Assembly (NCBI GenBank): GCA_011390855.1
Contig: JAABRN010000013.1
Coordinates: 1 to 6,781 of the forward strand
Direction of reading: 5' to 3'
DNA: 6,781 bases
Source of the DNA: Hydrogenophaga sp.
GTDB taxonomy: Bacteria; Pseudomonadota; Gammaproteobacteria; Burkholderiales; Burkholderiaceae_C
The notes under the pieces were generated by a model, which was not told the DNA's origin, ran no database searches, and saw only the letters and a program-made list of their open reading frames with translations. The first letter of the stretch is position 1, and the number at the start of each line of letters is the position of its first letter. The position numbers were made by a program, and so were the translations under genes. Shown piece after piece: positions 1-6,200 of the stretch.

Positions 1-71
1 GCCGGAACCATGTGGCGATGGGGGTAGCATGGCGACCGAGTCCAGATGCCGAACACCGCCAGGAAACGCCC

Positions 72-662
72 ATGATCCCCAACACGCTCTGCAGACGAAC
101 CCTGCTCGCTGCCAGCGGCACGCTGATGCTGTGGGCTTTGTCTGGCTGCGCTTTGCCACCGCCTGGTCCGCGAACGCTTGAAATCTCTGAAGCCCGCCTG
201 GTCGAACGCATCGCGGTTCAGTTTCCGGTGCAGCGCCGCTTCATGGAGGTTTTCGAGCTCTCGCTTGACAGCCCCCGCGTGCGGCTCAACCCCGAAGAAA
301 ACCGCATCGGGACCGAGCTGGACTACGTGCTGGGCGTAGCCGGCAGACCCTCATCGCGAGGGGTGCGAGGAAAGCTGGCGCTGAGCTTCGGATTGCACAT
401 CAACAGCCTGGACCAGACCGTGCGGCTCAAAGAAGTGCGGGTTGATACCTTCGATGTGCCCGGGCTTCCACCCGCCATTGGCCAGCAAGCCAGCCGCATG
501 GGCGGCATGCTGGCTGAAGATCTGCTCAGCGATTTTGTGGTGTACCGCATCCGGCCCGAAGACCTGAAGGCGGCAGGCCGCTGGGGGTACGAGCCTGGCC
601 CGGTGACCGTGGTGCCGGGTGGACTGCAATTGCGGCTTGATCCCGTGCAGGCGCCTGGATAA
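72..662 (+). CDS. DUF1439 family (YceB-like) lipoprotein
   Basis: This is a predicted envelope lipoprotein of 196 residues; the biochemical role of its family (DUF1439, E. coli YceB type) is not known. The N-terminus has a positively charged stretch (CRR at residues 7-9), a hydrophobic run (about 10-23) and a lipobox LSGC with the lipidated Cys at residue 26. The mature part carries the family pattern: a short LEISEARL segment, a 'FPVQRRF' stretch, a 'SPRVRLNPEENRIG' segment and a C-terminal 'LPP...' region. An upstream ATG at position 12 is in frame, but I prefer the ATG at 72: the signal peptide begins directly there and AGGAAA lies a few bases upstream. Residue 27 is Ala, so there is no Asp +2 inner-membrane retention signal and outer-membrane sorting is plausible. 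The RRTLL stretch loosely resembles a twin-arginine signal. uppP follows in the same direction after 218 bases, probably as a separate transcription unit. The family call is from recognition of its pattern, not a search. Confidence 0.82.
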   Translation: MIPNTLCRRTLLAASGTLMLWALSGCALPPPGPRTLEISEARLVERIAVQFPVQRRFMEVFELSLDSPRVRLNPEENRIGTELDYVLGVAGRPSSRGVRGKLALSFGLHINSLDQTVRLKEVRVDTFDVPGLPPAIGQQASRMGGMLAEDLLSDFVVYRIRPEDLKAAGRWGYEPGPVTVVPGGLQLRLDPVQAPG

Positions 663-756
663 CAAACGGGTGCAAAGTTGTTCCTCGCTGCAACGGAATC
701 CGAGGGGTCTGAAGGTACGATACCCGCAAGCCTGAGCGGCACAATGACATCGATGT

Positions 757-780
757 AAGGGCCACTCCGGCCTTCTCTTC
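757..780 (+). terminator. weak candidate terminator after the lipoprotein gene
   Basis: An interrupted stem is visible: AAGG and CC at 757-763 (with one bulged G) pair with GG and CCTT at 769-774 around a five-base loop. It is followed by the pyrimidine stretch CTCTTC and not by a true T-run. It lies about 95 bases after the lipoprotein stop codon. Its poor T-tract makes it a doubtful intrinsic terminator. Confidence 0.2.
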
Positions 781-801
781 CAATTCCTGTTGATTGCCAG
801 A

Positions 802-839
802 TGCCTGTCTGATGCCTCTGACCTGAGGCCGAACAGGCA
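802..839 (+). promoter_or_regulatory. hairpin in the uppP upstream leader
   Basis: TGCCTGT (802-808) pairs perfectly with ACAGGCA (833-839). Inside, GCCTC (814-818) pairs with GAGGC (825-829) around a six-base loop, giving a two-part stem with a 5x3 internal loop. It ends 41 bases before the uppP start. It could be a structured 5' leader, a terminator remnant (only a short ATTTT follows at 848-852), or chance. I recognise no riboswitch class in the 663-880 gap and no convincing sigma-70 promoter. Confidence 0.3.
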
Positions 840-880
840 CTGGTGCAATTTTCGCGGGCACCAACCGTCACGGACATTTC

Positions 881-1708
881 ATGGATTTTGCGTTGTTGAT
901 CAAGGCCGCCGTCATGGGTGTGGTGGAGGGCCTGACCGAGTTCCTTCCGATCTCTTCCACCGGCCACCTGATCCTGACGGCCGCGCTGCTGGACTGGCAC
1001 GGCGAAAAGGTCAAGTTATTTGAAGTGGTGATCCAGACGGGCGCCATCATGGCCATCGTTTCGCTTTACGCGGGGCGATTGTGGGGCACGCTGGTGGGCC
1101 TGCCACGTGAGGCGCAGGCACAGCGGTTCACCGTGAATGTGCTCATCGGCTTTTTCCCGGCTGCCCTGATGGGCGTGCTGTTCATCGATGTGATCAAGGG
1201 CGTGCTGTTTCATCCGGTCGTGGTGGCGCTGGGGTTCATTGTGGGTGGCCTGGTGATCCTGTTGGCAGAACACCTGCAAAAGCGCGGCAGCAAGGTGCAT
1301 GTGCACGATGTGGACAGCGTGCGCTGGACCGATGCACTCAAGGTGGGGCTGGTGCAGTGCACGGCGCTCGTGCCCGGTGTGAGCCGTTCGGGCGCCACGA
1401 TCATCGGCGCCATGCTGCTCGGCTTCAATCGCAAGGCAGCCACCGAATTCAGCTTTTTCCTGGCGATCCCGATGCTCTTCGGTGCCGCCGCCTACGACCT
1501 GTACAAGAACCACCATTTGCTCACGGTCGCCGACATTCCGTTGTTCACCGTGGGACTGGTGGTGTCGTGGTTGTCGGCCTGGGTGTGCGTGCGATGGCTG
1601 CTGCGCTTTGTTGGCAACCACACCTTCGTGCCGTTTGCGTGGTACCGCATTGCCTTTGGTTTGCTGATTCTGCTGACGGCCTACATGGGCTGGATCGACT
1701 GGACCTGA
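881..1708 (+). CDS. uppP: undecaprenyl-diphosphatase UppP (BacA)
   Basis: This integral inner-membrane enzyme dephosphorylates undecaprenyl pyrophosphate to undecaprenyl phosphate, recycling the lipid carrier for peptidoglycan, O-antigen and other surface polymers; overexpression of the family gives bacitracin resistance. The 275-residue length is normal. Both signature regions are present: an N-terminal [15 protein letters not shown] block (residues 16-30) with the catalytic-type residues Glu16, Glu20, Ser26 and His29, and the PGVSRSG block (165-171) with Arg169. Several hydrophobic segments (for example about 84-102, 103-128, 184-200 and 215-240) fit the multi-pass fold. The ATG at 881 places the first motif at the expected distance from the N-terminus; a short GGA about six bases upstream is the only Shine-Dalgarno match. 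A three-hairpin repeat begins nine bases after the TGA stop. An MFS gene follows on the same strand. Confidence 0.97.
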   Translation: MDFALLIKAAVMGVVEGLTEFLPISSTGHLILTAALLDWHGEKVKLFEVVIQTGAIMAIVSLYAGRLWGTLVGLPREAQAQRFTVNVLIGFFPAALMGVLFIDVIKGVLFHPVVVALGFIVGGLVILLAEHLQKRGSKVHVHDVDSVRWTDALKVGLVQCTALVPGVSRSGATIIGAMLLGFNRKAATEFSFFLAIPMLFGAAAYDLYKNHHLLTVADIPLFTVGLVVSWLSAWVCVRWLLRFVGNHTFVPFAWYRIAFGLLILLTAYMGWIDWT

Positions 1709-1716
1709 GATGACAC

Positions 1717-1793
1717 ACCCCCGCGCCGCTTCGCGTCACCCCCTGAAGGGGGCTGCACTGGCCGTCCGGCAAAGCCGGCCCGGCGGTGCCTCT
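1717..1793 (+). repeat. three-hairpin dispersed repeat, copy A
   Basis: This 77-base element matches the reverse complement of 6121-6200 along its whole length, with a few substitutions and small indels; the last 34 bases differ at only four positions. It folds into three stems: CGC/GCG (1727-1729 with 1733-1735); CCCCC/GGGGG (1739-1743 with 1748-1752); and a compound stem in which GCACT/GGTGC (1755-1759 with 1785-1789, one T-G wobble) encloses CCGGC/GCCGG (1766-1770 with 1774-1778, AAA loop). It starts nine bases after the uppP stop, in the sense orientation. A role in termination, mRNA 3'-end protection or attenuation between uppP and the MFS gene is inferred; no T-run follows. Its translation gives spurious open frames on both strands. 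Confidence 0.85.
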
Positions 1794-1821
1794 TGATTGG
1801 GCTGTTTCATGTGTCGTGGGT

Positions 1822-1840
1822 CGCGCGCAGCGCGGTGGAG
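1822..1840 (+). promoter_or_regulatory. MFS gene ribosome binding site abutted by a hairpin
   Basis: GGTGGAG (1834-1840) lies eight bases before the ATG at 1849 and decides the start. Directly upstream, CGCGC (1822-1826) pairs perfectly with GCGCG (1830-1834) around a GCA loop, so the 3' edge of the stem shares one base with the ribosome binding site. Whether this limits ribosome access is an inference. Confidence 0.45.
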
Positions 1841-1848
1841 CAACCAGG

Positions 1849-3129
1849 ATGAACAGGGGCTCTGAACTGGGCCGGCTGCTTTGGCCACTGTCGTCGCTCC
1901 TGAGTGGCGTGGGGTTGTTGATCGTCGGCGTGGGTCTGCTGTTTTCGGTGGTGGGGCTGCGCGCCGGTCTGGCCAACTTCTCCGGCCTCACACTGGGTCT
2001 GGTGATGTCGGCGTACTTTGCCGGGTTCGTGCTGGGCACGTACGTCGGCCCCATGATCATTCGCAAGGTGGGACACATCCGCACCTTCGCGGCCATGGCG
2101 TCGGTCGCGTCGACCATGCCGATCCTGCACGCCCTGTGGATCGACCCCTGGTTCTGGGGCCTGCTGCGCCTGGTCACCGGCGTGTGTCTGGTGGGGCTCT
2201 ACATTGTGGTGGAGAGCTGGCTCAATGCGCTGGCGCCCAGCCAGCACCGCGGCAAGGTGTTTGCGGCCTACATGTCGGTGAATTTTGTGGCGCTGGCGCT
2301 GGGGCAATGGCTGATTCTGGTTGGTGACCGGCTGGGTTTCGTTCCGTTTGCCATGGTGTCGGTGCTGTTCTCGTTTGCCCTGCTGCCAATCACGCTCACG
2401 CCCGTGAACCAGCCCCCGCCGGTGGAGGCGCCGTCTTTCAGCTTGCGCACGCTCTACCTGGCTTCACCGCTGGGGGTGGCTGTGGCGTTCGCTTCAGGGC
2501 TGCTCAACGGCACTTTCTACAGCATGGGTGCGTTGTACGCCGTGGGGGTGGGTCTGTCCGACGCTGGCGTGGCGGCGTTCATGGCCGCCACGATTCTGGG
2601 TGGGGCGATTTTTCAGTGGCCGGTGGGGCATTACTCGGACAGCCATGACCGCCGCAGCGTGCTGTTGTGGGTGTGTCTGGGTGCGGCAGCGCTCGCTTGC
2701 GTGGCCTTCGTGCTGCCTGCGTTGAATGTGGGTTGGCTGGTGGGTGTGGGCCTGCTGTATGGCGGACTGGTGTTCACTGTGTACGGCCTGGGTGTGGCGC
2801 ACGTCAACGACGTGATCGACTCGTCCCGCCTGCTGGAATTCACCAGCGGCCTGCTGCTGGTACACGGCGTGGGTGCGGCAGTGGGCCCCGTGCTGGCGGG
2901 CGGCGTGATGGACCAGTTTGGCGCCAGCAGCCTGATGGTGTTTTTTGCGGCGGTGCTGGTGATGCTGGCGCTCTACACGATCAAGCGCATGGGCGCTGCA
3001 CCGCCCGTGCCGGAAGAAGCCAAGGCCGACTACGTGGTCATGGGCAGTGGGTCGCAGGCGGTGTTGCAGATGGATCCGCGCGACACCAGCGAGGGCGCGC
3101 CGCCAGCCTCACCGCCTCAATCACCCTGA
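1849..3129 (+). CDS. YcaD-like major facilitator superfamily transporter
   Basis: This is a 426-residue inner-membrane secondary carrier of the MFS, closest by eye to the YcaD-like branch; its substrate is not known. Alternating hydrophobic segments fit 12 membrane helices. Visible MFS features are a loop 2-3 motif (GPMIIRKVGHIRTF, residues 67-80), Arg107 in 'GLLRLVTG', a 'VVESWLN' stretch (120-126) followed by HRGK (133-136) and a 'GQWLI' helix, which parallels YcaD, and a second motif A-like loop GHYSDSHDRR (260-269). The C-terminal tail after about residue 385 is hydrophilic and rich in Pro, Ala and Ser. An in-frame GTG at 1786 lies inside the repeat and would add 21 unlikely residues; the ATG at 1849 has GGTGGAG eight bases upstream and is preferred. 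Its last 13 bases overlap the 3' end of the convergent kinase gene. It could be co-transcribed with uppP if the intervening repeat does not stop transcription. Confidence 0.9.
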   Translation: MNRGSELGRLLWPLSSLLSGVGLLIVGVGLLFSVVGLRAGLANFSGLTLGLVMSAYFAGFVLGTYVGPMIIRKVGHIRTFAAMASVASTMPILHALWIDPWFWGLLRLVTGVCLVGLYIVVESWLNALAPSQHRGKVFAAYMSVNFVALALGQWLILVGDRLGFVPFAMVSVLFSFALLPITLTPVNQPPPVEAPSFSLRTLYLASPLGVAVAFASGLLNGTFYSMGALYAVGVGLSDAGVAAFMAATILGGAIFQWPVGHYSDSHDRRSVLLWVCLGAAALACVAFVLPALNVGWLVGVGLLYGGLVFTVYGLGVAHVNDVIDSSRLLEFTSGLLLVHGVGAAVGPVLAGGVMDQFGASSLMVFFAAVLVMLALYTIKRMGAAPPVPEEAKADYVVMGSGSQAVLQMDPRDTSEGAPPASPPQSP

Positions 3130-5111
3130 AGGGCGGCAGACGCGCGGCTCGTTGGACTGGAGGCAGCCGGGCTGTCATGGGGCAGGGTGAAGCAGAAAGT
3201 GGCGCCCTTTCCCGGGCCCGACTCCCCGCGCAGCTCGCCCCCATGCCGCTGCACGATACGCATGGCCGTGGCCAGTCCGATGCCGAGCCCGCTGAATTCG
3301 TGAGGCATGTGCAGACGCTGAAAGGGTTTGAACAGCTTGTCGATGCGCGCCATGTCAAAGCCCGAACCGTTGTCGCTGACGCAGAAGTGAGGCTGGTCTT
3401 TGTGTGAACCGGCATGCACCCGGATGTGTGCATCAGCTGTTTTTGCCGTGTACTTCCAGGCGTTGCTGAGCAGGTTCTGCAGCAGGGCTTCGATCAGCGG
3501 CGCATCGGCCATGGCGGTCAGGCCCGGTTCAACTTCCCAGGTCACCTGTCGCTCTGGCTCCTGACTGGCCAGTTCTTCGAGTTGTCGTGTGGCAATTGCG
3601 CTGAGATTGACACGGGTGCGGTGTGTTTCACCGCGTGCGAACTGGGAGAGCTGAAGCAGGCCATCGATGAGTTCTCCCATCTTCTTGCTGGCGCCCATGA
3701 TGCGATCAAGATGCTGCACGCTGTCCTGATCGAGAGCGGGGTTGTCTTCCTTGATCGCCATGGCAAAGCCATTGATGATGCGCAGCGGTGATCGCAGGTC
3801 GTGGGCGACGGCGTAGGAATAGCTTTCGAGTTCGTCGTATGCGCCCTTGAGCGCTTGCGTACGCGCCTGGATGCGCTGTTCCAGCGAGGTATTGAGTTGC
3901 AGCACTTCAAGCTCGGCACACTTGCGCGCCGTGACGTCGTAGGTCACGCCGAGTGCACGGACCGCCCGTCCCTGGGCGTCGCGCTCAAAGTCGGCTTGTA
4001 CGGAGAGCCATCGCACCTCTCCATCGATCACCACGCGGTATTCGAGGTCGTAGGGTTCTTTTCCCTGCACCGCGAGTGACCATTTTTGCAGCATCATTTC
4101 CCGGTCGTCGGGGTGCGTGATGTTGATCATTTCGCTGGACGACAACCCGGTCACCGGCAGGCGCATGACGTGGTGGGAGCCCCACAAGAGGTGGAAGTGC
4201 TGGGTGGCGAGATCGGCCTGCCAGGTGGCCATGCGCGCGATGTTCTGGGCCTGGCGAAGCAGTTTTTCACTGGTTTCAAGCGCTGCCTCGAACGCTTTGC
4301 GCTGGCTCACATCCTGCACCACGGCAATCAGGTAGTCGGGTGAGCCGTCTGCCTTTCGGATCAGGGACAGCGTCAGGTACACCCAGATCAGGTGCCCCTG
4401 TTTGTGGATGTAGCGCTTCTCGATGTTGTAGTGATCCATTTCTCCCGCCAGTGTGCGCGAGAGGTTGTCCAGATCGATGCCGATGTCGTCCGGGTGGGTG
4501 AAATCCTTGAAGGTCATGCCCAGGACTTCCTGGTGGCTGTAGCCGAGCAAGTCGCAATAGGTCTGGTTCACGCGGATCCAGCGACCGTCAATGTGGCTGT
4601 GTGCCATGCCCGTGGCACTGTGCTCGAACGTGTCTTCCAGCTGCTTGTGCCCTTGCTGCACCAGATCTGCCGCGTCTTGCAGGCGGCGATACTGGCGCTG
4701 TACCAGCGCAATGGAGGACATGACGACCAACTGCGTGACGAAGTGCCAGCCATTGAGCCAGAGCGCCTCCATCGGATCGGCAAAGGCCAGGCTGCCATAG
4801 GGCTGAACCAGAAAGAAGTTGGCCAGCAGCATGCCCAGTACCGTGCTGACCATGCCAGCCAGAAAGCCACCGTATATGGTGCACAGCACCACCGCAAGCG
4901 AGAAGGTAATGAACCGTCCGCCCGATTCGGCCGGGGCCAGGGCGATGCGCATCCAGGCTGCCATCAACGTGAGAAACACGGCGACCAGCAGGCGCACCCA
5001 GAGCGAATGGGTTTGTGGACGCCATGCCAGCAGCCGACCCCAGAAGCGGGTGGGCGCGTTGGCTATTGGCTCGCTGGGTGTCATGGGCTCGACGATCGGT
5101 TCCGTTTGCAC
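3117..5111 (-). CDS. membrane sensor histidine kinase (DUF4118, PAS-PAS, HisKA, HATPase)
   Basis: This is a 664-residue two-component sensor kinase that should autophosphorylate a His and pass phosphate to an unidentified response regulator. Domains in order: a polar N-terminus (1-36); a KdpD/DUF4118-like membrane block with helices about 37-58, 67-103 (two segments) and 120-138; PAS with its PAC tail (about 158-275, 'HPDD' at 206-209); a second PAS/PAC (about 285-397, 'HPDD' again at 333-336); a coiled-coil linker (about 398-430); HisKA with phospho-acceptor His437 in VAHDLRSP; and HATPase_c with Asn550 in LLSNAWKY, DNGSG (580-584) and GLGIG (608-612). The motif 'KPFQRLH' (595-601) resembles phytochrome-like kinases. 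All catalytic residues are present, and there is no receiver domain or neighbouring regulator gene. The PAS domains show no obvious cofactor residues, so the signal is unknown. The start is uncertain: GTG at 5111 or in-frame ATG at 5084 (residue 10), neither with a good Shine-Dalgarno; a TATAAC hexamer at 5115-5120 would favour 5084 if it is a promoter -10. The gene overlaps the MFS 3' end by 13 bases. Confidence 0.93.
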   Translation of the reverse strand: MQTEPIVEPMTPSEPIANAPTRFWGRLLAWRPQTHSLWVRLLVAVFLTLMAAWMRIALAPAESGGRFITFSLAVVLCTIYGGFLAGMVSTVLGMLLANFFLVQPYGSLAFADPMEALWLNGWHFVTQLVVMSSIALVQRQYRRLQDAADLVQQGHKQLEDTFEHSATGMAHSHIDGRWIRVNQTYCDLLGYSHQEVLGMTFKDFTHPDDIGIDLDNLSRTLAGEMDHYNIEKRYIHKQGHLIWVYLTLSLIRKADGSPDYLIAVVQDVSQRKAFEAALETSEKLLRQAQNIARMATWQADLATQHFHLLWGSHHVMRLPVTGLSSSEMINITHPDDREMMLQKWSLAVQGKEPYDLEYRVVIDGEVRWLSVQADFERDAQGRAVRALGVTYDVTARKCAELEVLQLNTSLEQRIQARTQALKGAYDELESYSYAVAHDLRSPLRIINGFAMAIKEDNPALDQDSVQHLDRIMGASKKMGELIDGLLQLSQFARGETHRTRVNLSAIATRQLEELASQEPERQVTWEVEPGLTAMADAPLIEALLQNLLSNAWKYTAKTADAHIRVHAGSHKDQPHFCVSDNGSGFDMARIDKLFKPFQRLHMPHEFSGLGIGLATAMRIVQRHGGELRGESGPGKGATFCFTLPHDSPAASSPTSRASAALQGD

Positions 5112-5141
5112 TCCGTTATACCGGAACCCTCCCTATCTGAG

Positions 5142-5164
5142 GCTTGGAGAATCCGTGCTTTTTT
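5142..5164 (+). terminator. terminator-like hairpin plus T-run, plus-strand sense
   Basis: GCTTGGA (5142-5148) pairs with TCCGTGC (5152-5158) around a GAA loop, with one T-T mismatch and one T-G wobble, and six T residues follow (5159-5164). It lies in the 118-base gap between the kinase start and the hydrolase stop. In this orientation it would stop transcription running antisense to the kinase gene, where there is no coding gene to end. On the minus strand it has no T-run and would not end the hydrolase message. It may be chance. Confidence 0.2.
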
Positions 5165-5229
5165 GGCGTTTCAATCCTTTAAGGGAACTTGTTCAGCGTC
5201 GCCTTGAGCCTTGGCGTCCCGATGCTCCG

Positions 5230-6090
5230 TCAGGCACCTTCAAGAGAAGAGCTGTTGCTCAGGCTGCCAATCGCCTGCTCGATCGCCAGCGCCGTCTCCT
5301 GGGGGCGCTCCATGGGAAACAGGTGGGTGCCCTCGATCATGATCATGCGGTGGGGGTGTTGTTTGCCCACCAGTTTGCGCGTCATGGTCATGCCCACCTG
5401 TTTCATTTCCAGGGATTGGGTGCCGCCAATGAAGGCAACTGGGCATTGCAACGGGTGACGGCGCAACAGGCGATCGAGGTTGTGGGGCAGGGTGTTGTAG
5501 ATCGCGGTTTCGACTTCTCGCTCGAAATCGAGCGTCCGTCGCGGCCCTTGCGGCGTGGTGACGTCCCGGGTGCCGTGGTCGATGTAGTCACGCAGCACCT
5601 GGGGTTCCCACCGGGCAAACGCCTTTTTGCGGGCAAAGTGTTCAAAGGCAGTTTGCATATCGGGCCAGTGAGCCCGCCGCTTGCGGCTGATCTTGCCCGG
5701 CGAAACCGACCCCACCAGCTGGGTGCGTTTGATGACTTCGAGCGTGCGTGCCCGCCAGCCACCCAGCACGGGTGAGTCGATCAGCACCACGCCTTTGACC
5801 GGATGCCCGCCCAGGCGAGGGTGGCGAGCGGCGCACATCAGGCTCAGGAACCCACCCAGCGAATGGCCCACCAGCCACGCGCCGTCGCCATGCTGTTCGA
5901 TATTTGGTGCGGCAAAGTCGGCCAGCTGCTGAACCAGATGCGGCCAGTTGCTCGTGACAGGATAGGCCGGGTCGTGCCCGAACTTGTCCACGGCACGCAC
6001 GGTGAAGCCGCGCGCCCGCAGGCTGCGGAACAGCACGGCGTAGGTGCTGGCAGGGAAACTGTTGGCGTGAGAGAAAACGATCAAAGACAC
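5230..6090 (-). CDS. alpha/beta hydrolase fold protein
   Basis: This is a 286-residue soluble serine-hydrolase-type protein of unknown substrate. The N-terminal strand and oxyanion region read 'VFSHANSFPASTY' (5-17). The nucleophile elbow is GHSLGG with Ser77, the following strand carries 'VVLIDSP' (Asp105), and His256 in 'EGTHLFPMERP' is the probable catalytic His. A lid region rich in basic residues (about 113-200, including RKRR at 136-139) lies between. The usual acid position after strand 7 reads 'GGTQSLE', so Glu228 may take the place of Asp; this is inferred. No signal peptide is seen. The GTG at 6090 puts the first strand right at the N-terminus, as is common, but there is no Shine-Dalgarno: the upstream bases on this strand are pyrimidine-rich. 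It follows the Anbu gene in the same direction, separated by 109 bases that hold repeat copy B, and precedes the kinase gene by 118 bases. A link to Anbu function is only positional. Confidence 0.88.
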   Translation of the reverse strand: MSLIVFSHANSFPASTYAVLFRSLRARGFTVRAVDKFGHDPAYPVTSNWPHLVQQLADFAAPNIEQHGDGAWLVGHSLGGFLSLMCAARHPRLGGHPVKGVVLIDSPVLGGWRARTLEVIKRTQLVGSVSPGKISRKRRAHWPDMQTAFEHFARKKAFARWEPQVLRDYIDHGTRDVTTPQGPRRTLDFEREVETAIYNTLPHNLDRLLRRHPLQCPVAFIGGTQSLEMKQVGMTMTRKLVGKQHPHRMIMIEGTHLFPMERPQETALAIEQAIGSLSNSSSLEGA

Positions 6091-6120
6091 AGCGGTGGAA
6101 GGAGAGAGATGACCTTGTCC

Positions 6121-6200
6121 AGAGACACCGCCGGGCTGGCTTTGCCAGACGGCTGGTGTCGCCCCCTGGCAGGGGGTGACGCCGCAGGCGGCGCGGGGGT
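6121..6200 (-). repeat. three-hairpin dispersed repeat, copy B
   Basis: This 80-base element is the inverted partner of 1717-1793. Its stems are stronger than those of copy A: CGCCGC/GCGGCG (6180-6185 with 6188-6193), CCCCCT/AGGGGG (6162-6167 with 6171-6176), and a compound stem of ACACC/GGTGT (6125-6129 with 6155-6159) enclosing CTGGC/GCCAG (6136-6140 with 6144-6148). On the minus strand it begins at the last base of the Anbu TGA stop codon and ends 30 bases before the hydrolase start, so it is again in sense orientation directly after a gene. No T-run follows it on the minus strand. Function in termination or message stability is inferred. Confidence 0.85.

Noticed and set aside
1..71. C-terminal end of an upstream gene in the first bases
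   Set aside because: One frame has a stop at 25-27, but nine codons are too few to support any call.
323..1000. Minus-strand frames opposite the lipoprotein gene and the uppP leader
   Set aside because: They are antisense to a convincing lipoprotein gene and extend into uppP; the translations look random.
1786..1848. Upstream GTG start for the MFS protein
   Set aside because: The extra 21 residues come mainly from repeat copy A and its flank, and the ATG at 1849 has a good ribosome site.
2667..3407. Plus-strand frame of 246 codons overlapping the MFS gene and the kinase 3' end
   Set aside because: It is a frame shadow of the MFS gene, rich in Gly, Arg and Ala, with no plausible protein features.
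4392..5207. Plus-strand open frame of 271 codons across the kinase gene
   Set aside because: It is antisense to a well-supported kinase with intact motifs, its translation shows no family pattern, and GC-rich DNA gives long antisense frames.
4819..5775. Plus-strand open frame of 318 codons across the kinase N-terminus and hydrolase
   Set aside because: It spans two real minus-strand genes and the gap between them, has low-complexity Arg/Pro-rich composition and no recognisable domain.
1717..6200. The repeat pair as ends of a transposon or integron-like element
   Set aside because: The DNA between them holds ordinary chromosomal genes, there is no transposase or recombinase, and each copy is tied to a gene's 3' end.
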